Shown piece after piece: positions 32,781 to 41,604 of a DNA stretch of 64,000 nucleotides. Below the pieces are notes generated by a model, which was not told where the DNA came from, did no database searches, and saw nothing but the letters and a program-made list of their open reading frames with translations. Origin of the DNA: Rhodobacter huangdaonensis (lineage in GTDB: Bacteria; Pseudomonadota; Alphaproteobacteria; Rhodobacterales; Rhodobacteraceae); assembly GCF_004022465.1 (NCBI RefSeq), contig NZ_SAVA01000002.1, positions 1 to 64,000 on the forward strand, written 5' to 3'. Position 1 is the stretch's first letter, and each line of letters begins with the position of its first letter. The position numbers and the translations under genes were made by a program.

Positions 32781-34043
32781 TCAGAGCGCCCGCCAGCCGA
32801 TGTCGCGCCGGCAGAACCCTTCGGGCCAGTCGATCCGGTCGACCATCGCATAGGCGCGCTCCTGCGCCTCCTTCAGCGTCGCGCCGCGGGCGGTGACGTT
32901 CAGCACGCGCCCGCCGGTCGCCAGCACCTTGCCGTCCTTCAGCACGGTGCCGGCATGGAAGACCATGTGCGCGCTGTCCTCGGGCAGATCGGCCAGACCG
33001 CGGATCTCGCTGCCCTTCACATAGGCGCCCGGATAGCCCTTCGCCGCCATCACCACGGTCAGCGCATGGTCGTCGGCCCATTGCGCCTCGACCTCGGCCA
33101 GACGCCCCTCGGCGCAGGCAAGCAGAAGATCGAGCGCCTGCGCGCCAAGGCGCAGCATCAGCACCTGGCATTCCGGGTCGCCGAAGCGGACGTTGTATTC
33201 GACAAGCCGGGCGCGGCCGTTCTCGATCATCAGCCCGGCGTAAAGCACGCCCTGGAACGGCGTGCCGCGCGCCGCCATCTCGGCGATCGTCGGGCGCACG
33301 ATCTCGGACAGCACCTGTTCCTGGATCGCGGCACTCAGCACCGGGGCGGGGGAATAGGCGCCCATGCCGCCGGTGTTCGGCCCGGTGTCGCCATCGCCCA
33401 CGCGCTTGTGGTCCTGCGCGGTGCCGACGGGCAGCACATCGGTGCCGTCCGACAGGATGAAGAAGCTTGCCTCTTCACCCGCCATGAATTCCTCGATCAC
33501 CACCTCGGCGCCGGCCGCGCCGAAGGCGCCGCCGAAGATCTCGTCGATGCCGGCGAGCGCCTCGTCGAGCGTCATCGCCACGATCACGCCCTTGCCCGCG
33601 GCAAGCCCGTCGGCCTTGACCACGATCGGCGCGCCCTGCGCGCGGACATAGTCCTTTGCCGTCGTGGCGTCCGAGAACCGCGCCCAGGCGGCGGTCGGCG
33701 CGCCACAGGCGTCGCAGACCTCCTTGGTGAAGGCTTTCGAGGCCTCGAGCTTCGCCGCCGCCGCCGAGGGGCCGAAGGCCAGGATGTCGGCCGCGCGCAG
33801 CGCATCCGCCACGCCCGCGGCCAGCGGCGCCTCGGGCCCGATGATGACAAAGTCGATGGCGTTTTCCTCGACGCAGGCCAGCACCGCCGCCGCATCGGTC
33901 GGCTCGATCGCGGCCAGATCGGCGATTGCACCGATGCCCGCATTGCCCGGCGCGACGATCAGCCGGTCGCATTTCGGGTTCTGCTTCACCGCCCAGGCAA
34001 GGGCATGTTCGCGGCCGCCGCCGCCCAGGATCAGAATGTTCAT
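32781..34043 (-). CDS. purD: PurD, phosphoribosylamine-glycine ligase
   Basis: Second step of purine synthesis: joins glycine to phosphoribosylamine with ATP. The 420-residue protein begins MNILILGGGGREHALAWAV and carries the ATP-grasp loop IVVKADGLAAGKGV, the metal-binding VIEEFMAGEEAS, the GPNTGGMGAYSP segment and the family signature VRFGDPE. Length and order are normal. It is divergent from xseA over 67 bp. The 5' end at 34043 gives the family N-terminus exactly. Confidence 0.98.
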   Translation of the reverse strand: MNILILGGGGREHALAWAVKQNPKCDRLIVAPGNAGIGAIADLAAIEPTDAAAVLACVEENAIDFVIIGPEAPLAAGVADALRAADILAFGPSAAAAKLEASKAFTKEVCDACGAPTAAWARFSDATTAKDYVRAQGAPIVVKADGLAAGKGVIVAMTLDEALAGIDEIFGGAFGAAGAEVVIEEFMAGEEASFFILSDGTDVLPVGTAQDHKRVGDGDTGPNTGGMGAYSPAPVLSAAIQEQVLSEIVRPTIAEMAARGTPFQGVLYAGLMIENGRARLVEYNVRFGDPECQVLMLRLGAQALDLLLACAEGRLAEVEAQWADDHALTVVMAAKGYPGAYVKGSEIRGLADLPEDSAHMVFHAGTVLKDGKVLATGGRVLNVTARGATLKEAQERAYAMVDRIDWPEGFCRRDIGWRAL

Positions 34044-34110
34044 CGGCGCACCCCCTTGGCCTTCGCTTTCCGGCCTTCTAAGGTCAGACCTGACATCAGG
34101 CAAGGCGCAG

Positions 34111-35652
34111 ATGGACCTTCTCGACGACAGCCCGGGCAGCGGCAATGCCCATGAATACACGGTTTCCGAGATCTCGGGCGCGGTGAAGCGCGTGATCGAG
34201 GGCGAGTTCGGCCGCGTGCGCGTGCGCGGCGAGGTCGGCCGCGTCAGCCGCCCGTCCTCGGGCCACATGTATTTCGACCTCAAGGACGCAAGCGCGGTGA
34301 TCGCCGCGGTGAGCTGGAAGGGGCAGGTGGCGCGGATGCAGATCCGCCCCGAGGAGGGGATGGAGGTGATCGCCACCGGCCGGATGACCACCTTCCCGGG
34401 CCAGTCGAAATACCAGCTCATCGTCGATGACGTCGAACCCGCGGGGGCGGGCGCGCTGATGGCGATGCTCGAGGCGCGGCGGCGCGCCCTTGCCGCCGAG
34501 GGCCTGTTTGATGAACACCGCAAGAAGCCGCTGCCGTGGTTGCCGGGCGTGATCGGCGTCGTCACCTCGCCCTCGGGCGCGGTCATTCGCGACATCCTGC
34601 ACCGGCTGCGCGAGCGCTTCCCGCGCCGGGTGCTGATCTGGCCGGTGGCGGTGCAGGGGCAGGCCTGCGCACCCGAGGTGGCAGCGGCGATCCGCGGCTT
34701 CAACGCCCTGCCCGTGGGCGGCGCGATCCCGCGGCCCGATCTGCTCATCGTCGCCCGCGGCGGCGGTTCGCTCGAGGACCTGTGGGGCTTCAACGAAGAG
34801 GCGGTGGTGCGCGCGGCGGCGGCCAGCCGGATTCCGCTGATCTCGGCGGTGGGGCACGAGACCGATACCACGCTGATCGATTTCGCCGCCGACCGCCGTG
34901 CGCCGACGCCGACCGCGGCGGCCGAGATCGCGGTGCCGGTGCGCACCGATCTTGCCGCCTGGCTGGCCGAGACCGAGGCGCGGATGGCGCGCGCGGCGCG
35001 CGGCCGTGTCGAGGGCCACGGCCAGCGGCTGCGCGACCTCTCCCGCGCCCTTGGCCGGCCCGAGACGCTGATCGCCCCGGCGCGGCAGCGCTTCGACCTG
35101 ATGTCGGACCGGCTCGCGCCGGCGCTGCGGATGGTGACGGTGCGCAAGCGCGCGGGCTTTGCGCCGCTCGAGGCGCGGATCGCGCCGGCGATCCTGCGCC
35201 GCTATCTCGCGCAGGAAGGGCGCCGGCTGGAAACGCTGGCGGCGCGCCTTGCCCCGGCGCTTGCCCGCACCCGGCTCGAGGCCGACCGGGCGAATGTGCG
35301 CAATCGCGCGGCACTCGCGGGGCTGACGGACCGGCTCGCGCGCGCCCCGCAGGCCCGGCTTGCGGCGCTCGCCGAGCGGCTCGACCGGCTCGACCGGATG
35401 CGCCAGACGCTTGGCTATCGCGAGACCCTGAAGCGCGGCTATGCGGTGGTGCGCACCGGCGAGACGCTCGTTACCCGCGCCGCCGAGGCCGCGGCCGCGA
35501 TCGAGCTGGAAATCGAGTTCCACGACGGCCGCGTGCCCGCCCACCCGGGCGCCGCCGGCACGGCCCTGCCGCCGGGCCCCGCCGCCGCCGCGGCAGCCCC
35601 GCGCCGCCGGACGCGCAAGGACGAACCGCCGGAGCAGGGCAGCCTGTTCTGA
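34111..35652 (+). CDS. xseA: Exodeoxyribonuclease VII large subunit
   Basis: Catalytic subunit of the single-strand DNA exonuclease used in mismatch repair and recombination, 513 residues. It has an N-terminal OB domain (VSEISGAVKRVIEGEFGRVRVRGEV, GHMYFDLKD), then the catalytic domain with GVVTSPSGAVIRDILHRL, IVARGGGSLEDLW and GHETDTTLIDFAADRRAPTPT. A long coiled-coil arm (about 290-430) and an Ala/Pro-rich C-terminus ending PEQGSLF follow. The XseB small subunit is not in the window. ATG 34111 lies 12 bp after AGG and is the natural family start. Confidence 0.97.
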   Translation: MDLLDDSPGSGNAHEYTVSEISGAVKRVIEGEFGRVRVRGEVGRVSRPSSGHMYFDLKDASAVIAAVSWKGQVARMQIRPEEGMEVIATGRMTTFPGQSKYQLIVDDVEPAGAGALMAMLEARRRALAAEGLFDEHRKKPLPWLPGVIGVVTSPSGAVIRDILHRLRERFPRRVLIWPVAVQGQACAPEVAAAIRGFNALPVGGAIPRPDLLIVARGGGSLEDLWGFNEEAVVRAAAASRIPLISAVGHETDTTLIDFAADRRAPTPTAAAEIAVPVRTDLAAWLAETEARMARAARGRVEGHGQRLRDLSRALGRPETLIAPARQRFDLMSDRLAPALRMVTVRKRAGFAPLEARIAPAILRRYLAQEGRRLETLAARLAPALARTRLEADRANVRNRAALAGLTDRLARAPQARLAALAERLDRLDRMRQTLGYRETLKRGYAVVRTGETLVTRAAEAAAAIELEIEFHDGRVPAHPGAAGTALPPGPAAAAAAPRRRTRKDEPPEQGSLF

Positions 35653-35681
35653 CCCCGCCGCGCCGGTGACGACGGTCGGAT

Positions 35682-35788
35682 GAGTATTTGGGCCAAGAAA
35701 AAGCGCAAAGGGCTTTTTCCCGTGCCGGGGCGGCGCGGCGGTGACGTCGCGCGAACAGGCCCCTGGTTTTTTCTTGGCAAAAATACTC
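35682..35788. repeat. Inverted repeat, GAGTATTT family
   Basis: Arms GAGTATTTGGGCCAAGAAAAAG and TTTTTTCTTGGCAAAAATACTC enclose about 64 bp that include a second short stem (AAAGGGCTTTTTCCC). It lies between the convergent xseA and the small secreted protein gene, as a terminator would. Confidence 0.8.
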
Positions 35789-35825
35789 ACGCCGCCCGCC
35801 GTCACCGGGCGCGCCGCCGGGCGGT

Positions 35826-36236
35826 TCAGACCCCCAGATCCGGCCCCGGGCAATTCAGCGGCGCCGCACTTTCCTTGAGCGAAATCAGCGGCTCGCCATC
35901 GTCGCGCCCCTCGAAACGGGCGACGAGGCCCTCGGGGCTGTCGTGGAAGGTCCAGCACTGCAGCGGCGTGTCGTCGTGATAGTCGAAGCAGATCTGCGCA
36001 CCCTGCTGGAACCAGTCGCCCTCGTGGCAGTCGCCCTCGGCGAAGGCCCAGACGACCTTGTGGCCGGGGCGGTATTCCTCGATGCCATAGACCTGCCCAC
36101 CGGCAGAATAGGTGATCGTCTTGCCAAGCGTGCGCGCATCGAAGTCTTCGGCGGTCATCGGCGGGCCGATGTCGGCGGCGCGAAGCGGCGCGGCGGCGAA
36201 GGCGAGGAGCAGGGGCAGGATCAGGCGGGCGCGCAT
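35826..36236 (-). CDS. Small secreted protein of unknown function
   Basis: A 136-residue protein with a clear signal peptide (ILPLLLAFAAAPLRA, cleavage near residue 20) and a compact mature part with GIEEYRPGHKVVWAF, GDCHEGDWFQQ and ICFDYHDDTPLQCWTF. Four cysteines (in GDCHEG, QICFDY, LQCWTF and LNCPGP) could form two disulfides in the periplasm. No family is recognised beyond resemblance to other Rhodobacteraceae hypotheticals. The start at 36236 gives MRARLILP; an extension to 36296 has no signal peptide and is less likely. Confidence 0.75.
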   Translation of the reverse strand: MRARLILPLLLAFAAAPLRAADIGPPMTAEDFDARTLGKTITYSAGGQVYGIEEYRPGHKVVWAFAEGDCHEGDWFQQGAQICFDYHDDTPLQCWTFHDSPEGLVARFEGRDDGEPLISLKESAAPLNCPGPDLGV

Positions 36237-36312
36237 CGCGGGGTCTCCGGTTCGGGTGCGCCAGCTTGCCCCGGATCGGCGCGCGGGAAAAGCCAAAGCG
36301 CCGTGAACGGGC

Positions 36313-37455
36313 TCAGACCCCGCGGGCGGGCCGGCGCAGGGCGCGGGCGCGGGGGTCCATCACCCGGTGCCACAGCGGCGGGATCAGCGCGAGCGTCGCC
36401 ATCGCCGGGAGCGAGCGCGGCAGCACCGGCCGCCCCTCGGCGGTGATCGCGCCAAGCCGCAGCTCGGGGTAGGGGCGGGCGGGATGGGCGTGGTGGTCGG
36501 AATGGCGCGGCGCGTTCAGCATCCACAGCGAGGAGACCGGATCGGGCGCGTCCCAGCTGTGGCGGGCGCTGACGGGCTCGTACTGCCCGGTCGCGATGAG
36601 CGCGCGTTCCAGCCCGTAGTGCTGCACGTAATCTGCGAGCAGGATCTGCATCTGCGCGTAAAGGCACAGCGCGAGATAGGCGGCCACCCCGGCAAGACCG
36701 AAGAGCAGCCCGACGAGGATCAGGCACCAGATCGCGCCGAGGACATAGCTGACATAAGGGTTCATTGCGGCAAGCCGTGCCTTCCAGCCCTCGGGTGCAA
36801 GGCGCTTGCGCCGGGCTTCCTCCATCTCCCAGCCGGCGATGAAGGCGCCGGTCCAGGCCTGCGGCGCGAAGGCCCAGAAACTTTCGCCGAGCACGGCGCT
36901 GTTCGGGTCGTCGCGGGTGGCGACGAAGCGGTGGTGCACCAGCCGGTGCGCCGAGGCATGGTGGCCGTAAAGCAATGAGATATAGACCCATTTGCCCAGC
37001 ACGAAGAGCCGCTTGTCGGCGCGGTGGATAAGCTCGTGCGCGTTCGAGTTCGAGACCTGCCCGAAGAACAGCCCGCAGGCGAAGAACAGCGCGATGCGGG
37101 CGGGGATCGACAGCCCCGTCACCCCGGACAGCGCCGCGACGCCCAGAAGCAGCAGGACGAAATGCGCGATCGCCAACGCCACCGACAGCCGGTCGGCGGC
37201 GGGAAACTCGCGGCCCTCGGGCGCGTCGGGCGCGGCGCGCGCGATCAGCCGGTCGAGCGCATAGACGAGCCCGCCGATCCAGGCGACGGCGAGCCAGGGC
37301 CAGATCCCGCCGAACAGCGCGCCGAGCACGATCAATGGCACCGGCGCGAAGGTCACCGTGGCGAAGACGTCGATCCCGGGCACGGCGCGCCCGATCATGC
37401 GCAGCCCCTGCGCAAGTCCGGCAAGGCGGGTGGAAAGGTCGGGGCGGTCTGACAT
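36313..37455 (-). CDS. AlkB-like membrane alkane/fatty-acid hydroxylase
   Basis: A 380-residue membrane di-iron enzyme of the alkane monooxygenase/desaturase group. It shows several transmembrane segments and the expected histidine boxes: NAHELIH (about 138), HHASAHRLVHH (about 164), and HSDHHAHP near residue 320, with LADYVQHYGL between. It would hydroxylate or desaturate an alkyl chain using electrons from rubredoxin or ferredoxin; no rubredoxin gene is adjacent. True alkane use is uncertain, since marine and soil Rhodobacteraceae carry similar genes of untested substrate. It is divergent from yhhN. Confidence 0.88.
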   Translation of the reverse strand: MSDRPDLSTRLAGLAQGLRMIGRAVPGIDVFATVTFAPVPLIVLGALFGGIWPWLAVAWIGGLVYALDRLIARAAPDAPEGREFPAADRLSVALAIAHFVLLLLGVAALSGVTGLSIPARIALFFACGLFFGQVSNSNAHELIHRADKRLFVLGKWVYISLLYGHHASAHRLVHHRFVATRDDPNSAVLGESFWAFAPQAWTGAFIAGWEMEEARRKRLAPEGWKARLAAMNPYVSYVLGAIWCLILVGLLFGLAGVAAYLALCLYAQMQILLADYVQHYGLERALIATGQYEPVSARHSWDAPDPVSSLWMLNAPRHSDHHAHPARPYPELRLGAITAEGRPVLPRSLPAMATLALIPPLWHRVMDPRARALRRPARGV

Positions 37456-37563
37456 GGCACTGCTTTCGGCGCGTCTTTGGCGTTTTGCGGCAGTCTAGCG
37501 CAAAATCGGGCCATGTCAGGGGGAAGGCTTGCCGCAGGGCGGATTTTCTGCGCGACTGTGGGC

Positions 37564-38193
37564 ATGAGCCTGTTGACCGATCCGCTTTTCCTGATCGCGG
37601 CCGCCCTGGCGGCGTTGCACCTTCTGCGCTTTGCCGCGGCCGGGGAGAGCTGGCCAAAGACCGTGACCAAGACGCTGTCGGTGCTGTTGCTGGCCGTCAT
37701 CGCGCTGCGCGCGGGGGCGCCGGTGCCGCTGTCGCTCGGGCTGCTCCTCGGTGCGCTTGGCGATTTCTGCCTGTCGCGGCCGGGGCAGAGGATGTTCCTT
37801 GCCGGCATGGCGGCCTTTGCGGCGGGGCATCTGGCCTATCTTGCGCTGTTCCTCGGTCTCGGCGCCGGGCCGCCGCCGCTGCTGCCGGCGCTTGCGCTTC
37901 TGATCGGCGGCGTGGCGGCGGCGCTGTGGATCGCACCGCGGGCCGAGGGGATGGTGGCGCCGGTGCGCGGCTATATCGCAGTGATCGCGGCGATGACGCT
38001 TGCCGCGCTCGGGTTGCGGGGGGCGCCCATGCTCGTCTCGGGCGCGCTTGTCTTCGTCGCCTCGGATTTCGTTCTGGCGCTGCAGCGCTTCGTGCTGGCG
38101 CCCGGGCGGGCGGCACGGGCGGCGGCCTATCTCGTCTGGGCGCTCTACTGGCCGGCACAGGCGCTGATCCTTGCGGGCGGGCTTCTGCCCTGA
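37564..38193 (+). CDS. YhhN/TMEM86-family membrane protein
   Basis: A multi-pass inner-membrane protein of about 209 residues with about eight hydrophobic segments. The YhhN pattern is seen in LLGALGDFCLS, FAAGHLAYLALF and LVFVASDFVLAL, with conserved Asp residues inside helices. Eukaryotic relatives hydrolyse lysoplasmalogen; the bacterial role is not settled. Start choice is weak: ATG 37564 gives MSLLTDPLF with only GTGGG upstream, while an in-frame ATG at 37513 would add 17 residues. Confidence 0.83.
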   Translation: MSLLTDPLFLIAAALAALHLLRFAAAGESWPKTVTKTLSVLLLAVIALRAGAPVPLSLGLLLGALGDFCLSRPGQRMFLAGMAAFAAGHLAYLALFLGLGAGPPPLLPALALLIGGVAAALWIAPRAEGMVAPVRGYIAVIAAMTLAALGLRGAPMLVSGALVFVASDFVLALQRFVLAPGRAARAAAYLVWALYWPAQALILAGGLLP

Positions 38194-38247
38194 GCCCTTC
38201 CATCGCGCGCCCGCATCCATTAGGTGAAAGGAAACGGAGGTCCCCCG

Positions 38248-39297
38248 ATGTCGTTCTTTTCCAAGCTCAAGTCGCGCCTGACCCGGTCCTCCTCGAGGCT
38301 TGAGGAGGGGCTCGAGGCGATCGTCGCCGAGACGGCCGAGACCGAAGCGCCCGAGACCCCGGCGCCCGAAGCGCCGGCGCCGGCGCCGGCCGCCCCGGCC
38401 GAAGAGGCGCGCAAGCCCGGTCTCTTTGGCCGGCTGCTTGGCCGCACGGGCGAGGAGGCGCCGCGCCGCGTTCTCGACGACGCGATGCTCGAAAGCCTCG
38501 AAGAGCTGCTGATCGCCTCGGACATGGGGGTGGACACGGCGCTGCGGGTGACGGCGAACCTTGCCGAGGGGCGGATGGGGCGCCGCCTTTCGGTGCCCGA
38601 GATCAAGGCGCTTCTGGCCGAGGAAATCGCCCGGATCATGGAGCCGGTGGCCCGGCCGATGCCGCTTTATGCCAAGCGCCCGCAGGTGGTGCTGGTCGTC
38701 GGCGTGAACGGCTCGGGCAAGACCACGACGATCGGCAAGCTTGCCGCGCAGTTCCGCGCCGCCGGCAAGACCGTGGTGATCGCCGCGGGCGACACCTTCC
38801 GCGCTGCCGCGGTCGAACAGCTGAAGGTCTGGGGCGAGCGCGCGGGCGTGCCGGTGCTGACCGCGCCCGAGGGCTCGGACCCGGCCTCGCTGGCCTTCGA
38901 CGCGATGACGAAGGCGCAGGAGGATGGCGCCGATCTGCTGATGATCGACACCGCGGGGCGGTTGCAGAACCGCGCCGACCTGATGGAGGAGCTGGCGAAG
39001 ATCGTCCGGGTGATCCGCAAGAAGGACCCCGACGCGCCGCACAACACGCTTTTGGTGCTTGATGCCACCACCGGGCAGAACGCGCTGAACCAGGTCGAGA
39101 TCTTCTCGAAGATCGCCGATGTCTCGGGGCTGGTGATGACCAAGCTCGACGGCACGGCGAAGGGCGGCGTGCTGGTGGCGCTGGCCGACAAGTTTGGCCT
39201 GCCGATCCATGCGATCGGCGTGGGCGAGCAGATCGACGACCTCGCCCCCTTCGATCCCGAGGATTTCGCCCGCGCCCTGGTGGGGATGGCGGACTGA
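38248..39297 (+). CDS. ftsY: FtsY, signal recognition particle receptor
   Basis: GTPase that docks SRP-ribosome complexes at the membrane, 349 residues. A short acidic, Pro/Ala-rich A region (about 30-65) precedes the NG domain. G motifs are visible: GVNGSGKTTTIGKLA (G1), DTFRAAAVEQL (insertion box), DTAGR and TKLDGTAKGG. ATG 38248 follows ACGGAGGTC, a strong site, and yields MSFFSKLKSRL, typical of alphaproteobacterial FtsY. The gene is upstream of mgtC-like, EamA and yciB genes, a neighbourhood often seen in Rhodobacteraceae. Confidence 0.97.
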   Translation: MSFFSKLKSRLTRSSSRLEEGLEAIVAETAETEAPETPAPEAPAPAPAAPAEEARKPGLFGRLLGRTGEEAPRRVLDDAMLESLEELLIASDMGVDTALRVTANLAEGRMGRRLSVPEIKALLAEEIARIMEPVARPMPLYAKRPQVVLVVGVNGSGKTTTIGKLAAQFRAAGKTVVIAAGDTFRAAAVEQLKVWGERAGVPVLTAPEGSDPASLAFDAMTKAQEDGADLLMIDTAGRLQNRADLMEELAKIVRVIRKKDPDAPHNTLLVLDATTGQNALNQVEIFSKIADVSGLVMTKLDGTAKGGVLVALADKFGLPIHAIGVGEQIDDLAPFDPEDFARALVGMAD

Positions 39298-39315
39298 ACC
39301 GGCGATGCGCGCGCC

Positions 39316-39900
39316 TCAGGCCATCGGATCGGTGGGCGTGTGCCGGTGCCGCGCCTCGTCGTCGGGCGCCATCGGCACGTCGGCATCCTCGTTCATCGCG
39401 CGCACCGCGGGGCTTTCCAGCCGTTCCTCGATCCGGCGGAACACCCACAGCACGATCACCGTGATGCCGGTCGCGAGTGCGCCAAGCCCGACCCGCCCGG
39501 TGCCGCAGGCAAGCCCCACCGCGCCCGCAAGCCACATGCTTGCCCCGGTCGTCAGCCCGCGCACCCGCCCGCCCGAGGTGATGATCGTGCCCGCGGCCAG
39601 GAAGGCGACGCCCGAGGTGACCGCGCCGATCAGTCGCACGATGTCCGACCGCGCCCCGCTTGCCGCGCCCTCGGCGCGCGAGATGTCGACGAGTTCGAGC
39701 GCGATCAGGGCAAAGAGCGAGGCGGCGACGGCGATCAGCATGTGGGTGCGCAGGCCCGCGGGCTTGTGGTGCCATTCGCGCTCGAAGCCGATCGCGCCGC
39801 CAAGCGCGAGTGCGGCCAGCAGCCGCATCGTCGCGACCGAGGGCGGCGTGGCGGTGAAGGAGCCGGACAGGTCGGTCCAGAGCTGCGACAGGATCTGCAT
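39316..39900 (-). CDS. MgtC/SapB-family membrane protein
   Basis: A 194-residue inner-membrane protein with four to five helices. The family core is seen in LALGGAIGFEREWHHKPAGLR and in GTIITSGGRVRGLTTGASMW. MgtC proteins aid growth at low magnesium and modulate the F-type ATPase in pathogens; the role of this stand-alone copy is not known. The start at 39900 gives MQILSQLW. It is convergent with ftsY (18 bp between stops) and divergent from the EamA gene by 24 bp, so the two share a promoter region. Confidence 0.9.
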   Translation of the reverse strand: MQILSQLWTDLSGSFTATPPSVATMRLLAALALGGAIGFEREWHHKPAGLRTHMLIAVAASLFALIALELVDISRAEGAASGARSDIVRLIGAVTSGVAFLAAGTIITSGGRVRGLTTGASMWLAGAVGLACGTGRVGLGALATGITVIVLWVFRRIEERLESPAVRAMNEDADVPMAPDDEARHRHTPTDPMA

Positions 39901-39924
39901 GGATGAACTCCGCGGAGGGATGGC

Positions 39925-40830
39925 ATGAGCGACCTTATCGCCTCGCTCGAGGGCACGCCAGCGGGGCACCACGCGGCGCTCGCGCTCGCGCTGATGGCGG
40001 CCTTCCTGCACGCGCTCTTCGGCGCCTTGCAGAAGGGCCGGCACGATCCCTGGATCAGCCGCGCCGCGATCGACGCGAGCTATGGCCTGATCGCGGCGCC
40101 CTTCGCGCTGTTTGTCGTGCCCTGGCCCGAGCCGCACATGTGGCCGATCTTCGCCACGGTGGTGGTGATCCATATCGCCTACAAGGTTGCGCAGGCGATG
40201 ACCTATGTGCGCGGCGCCTATACCGTGGTCTATCCGGTGGTGCGCGGCACCGCGCCGCTCTTCGCGGTGATCGGGGCGGGGCTGCTCTTCGGCGAGCATT
40301 TCACCCTGGGCCAATGGGCAGGCGTCGGGGTGCTGCTCGCCGGGATCTACGGGCTGGCGCTCTACAACCTGCACCACGTCAGCGCCGACCGCGAGACGAT
40401 GGTGCCGGCACTGGCGCTGGCGGTGCTGACCGGCGGGTTCGTCGCGCTTTATACTACCTATGATGCCTATGGCATCCGCGCCACGGCCGACCCCTTCACC
40501 TTCCTCGCGTGGTTTTTCTTCCTCGACGGCTGGTTCATGCCGCTTGTCACCCTGCGGCGCTGGCGCCACGTTCCGGGCTCGGAACTGCTGCCCTTGCTGA
40601 AAAGGGGTGTCACCGGCGCGATTGTCGCCTATTTCTCCTTCGGCGCGATCATGCTGGCCACGCGGCTCGACCGGGTGGGAGAGGCTGCGGTGCTGCGCGA
40701 GACCTCGACGGTCTTCGCGGCGCTGATCGGCTGGCTCGTGCTGGGCGAGAAGGTCGGACCGCGGCGCACGGCGCTGATGGCGCTGATCGCCGCCGGCGCG
40801 GTGATCGTGGAATTCGCGGGCAACCGCTGA
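39925..40830 (+). CDS. EamA/DMT-family transporter
   Basis: An inner-membrane exporter or permease of 301 residues built of two EamA repeats of about five helices each. Typical stretches are TVVYPVVRGTAPLFAVIGAGLLFGE in the first repeat and LRETSTVFAALIGWLVLGEKVG in the second. The substrate cannot be inferred; family members move amino acids, nucleosides or other metabolites. yciB starts 14 bp downstream, so the two are an operon. The start ATG follows GGAGGGATGGC. Confidence 0.88.
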   Translation: MSDLIASLEGTPAGHHAALALALMAAFLHALFGALQKGRHDPWISRAAIDASYGLIAAPFALFVVPWPEPHMWPIFATVVVIHIAYKVAQAMTYVRGAYTVVYPVVRGTAPLFAVIGAGLLFGEHFTLGQWAGVGVLLAGIYGLALYNLHHVSADRETMVPALALAVLTGGFVALYTTYDAYGIRATADPFTFLAWFFFLDGWFMPLVTLRRWRHVPGSELLPLLKRGVTGAIVAYFSFGAIMLATRLDRVGEAAVLRETSTVFAALIGWLVLGEKVGPRRTALMALIAAGAVIVEFAGNR

Positions 40831-40844
40831 GAACGGATGACGAG

Positions 40845-41477
40845 ATGAGCGGCAAACGCAAGATCAATCCCTGGCTGAAGGCCGCGCTCGATTTCGGGCC
40901 GCTGCTGGTCTTCTTCATCGCCTTCAACCGGCTCAAGGACGCCCATGTCGCGCTTGGCGGGCAGACCTATTCGGGCTTCGTGCTGGCCACGGCGATCTTC
41001 GTGCCGCTGCTCGTCGTCTCGACGCTGGTGCTGTGGCGCCTCACCGGCCGGCTCTCGCCGATGCAGGTGGCGACGCTCGTCCTCGTCGTGGTCTTCGGCG
41101 GGCTCTCGGTGTGGTTCAACGACCCGCATTTCTTCAAGATGAAGCCGACGCTGATCTATCTGCTGTTCGCGGCGCTGCTGGGCTTCGGGCTGGCGCGCGG
41201 CAAGCCCTGGCTGCAGCTGGTGATGGAAGACGCGATCCCGATGCGGCACGAGGGCTGGATGATCCTGACGAAGCGGCTGGTGATCCTGTTTCTCGGTCTC
41301 GCCGTCGCCAACGAGGTGATCTGGCGCACCATGTCCGACGCCGCTTGGGTCAACTTCAAGACCTTCGGCCTGACGCTGCTGATGTTCGGCTTCTTCATCG
41401 GGCAGGGGAAGCTGTTTTCCCGCTACGCCGTTGAAAAGCCCGACGAAGATGGCGCCGGGGAGAACGGCGAGGGCTGA
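40845..41477 (+). CDS. YciB/IspZ-family inner-membrane septation protein
   Basis: A 210-residue membrane protein of the YciB family (formerly IspA/IspZ), linked to cell-envelope integrity and septation in enterobacteria and Shigella. Five to six hydrophobic segments and the signatures LDFGPLLVFFIAF near the start, FFKMKPTLIYLLFAALL and ANEVIWRTMSDAAWVNFKTF are present. ATG 40845 follows ATGACGAG. It is followed by a hairpin with a 1-nt centre (41535-41551) after the stop. The gene often lies near ftsY in this group. Confidence 0.93.
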   Translation: MSGKRKINPWLKAALDFGPLLVFFIAFNRLKDAHVALGGQTYSGFVLATAIFVPLLVVSTLVLWRLTGRLSPMQVATLVLVVVFGGLSVWFNDPHFFKMKPTLIYLLFAALLGFGLARGKPWLQLVMEDAIPMRHEGWMILTKRLVILFLGLAVANEVIWRTMSDAAWVNFKTFGLTLLMFGFFIGQGKLFSRYAVEKPDEDGAGENGEG

Positions 41478-41497
41478 TCTCGCACCCCTTGTACGTT

Positions 41498-41515
41498 ATT
41501 CAAACCCTTGAATAC
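41498..41515 (+). promoter_or_regulatory. 7-bp inverted repeat upstream of metZ (candidate operator)
   Basis: TATTCAA-N4-TTGAATA is a perfect inverted repeat about 90 bp before the metZ start and could be a dimeric regulator site. The orientation is opposite to the FNR consensus. No SAM-II riboswitch pattern was seen in this leader. The regulator is unknown. Confidence 0.45.
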
Positions 41516-41534
41516 ATGACTGAATTGCCGCCCC

Positions 41535-41551
41535 CTGCCGCTGCGGCAGGT
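41535..41551. terminator. Hairpin between yciB and metZ
   Basis: CCTGCCGC and GCGGCAGG flank a single T. It is a short stem, 58 bp past the yciB stop, with only TT behind it, so a weak terminator or leader hairpin. Confidence 0.35.
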
Positions 41552-41604
41552 TGACGCGCCCGGCCCGCGGCGTTAGGCCGTGTCACCTTTTCAGGAGAGG
41601 GCCG

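Noticed and set aside
41478..41604. SAM-II riboswitch before metZ
   Set aside because: The leader lacks the conserved A/U-rich pseudoknot pattern; only a DNA-type inverted repeat and a short hairpin are present.
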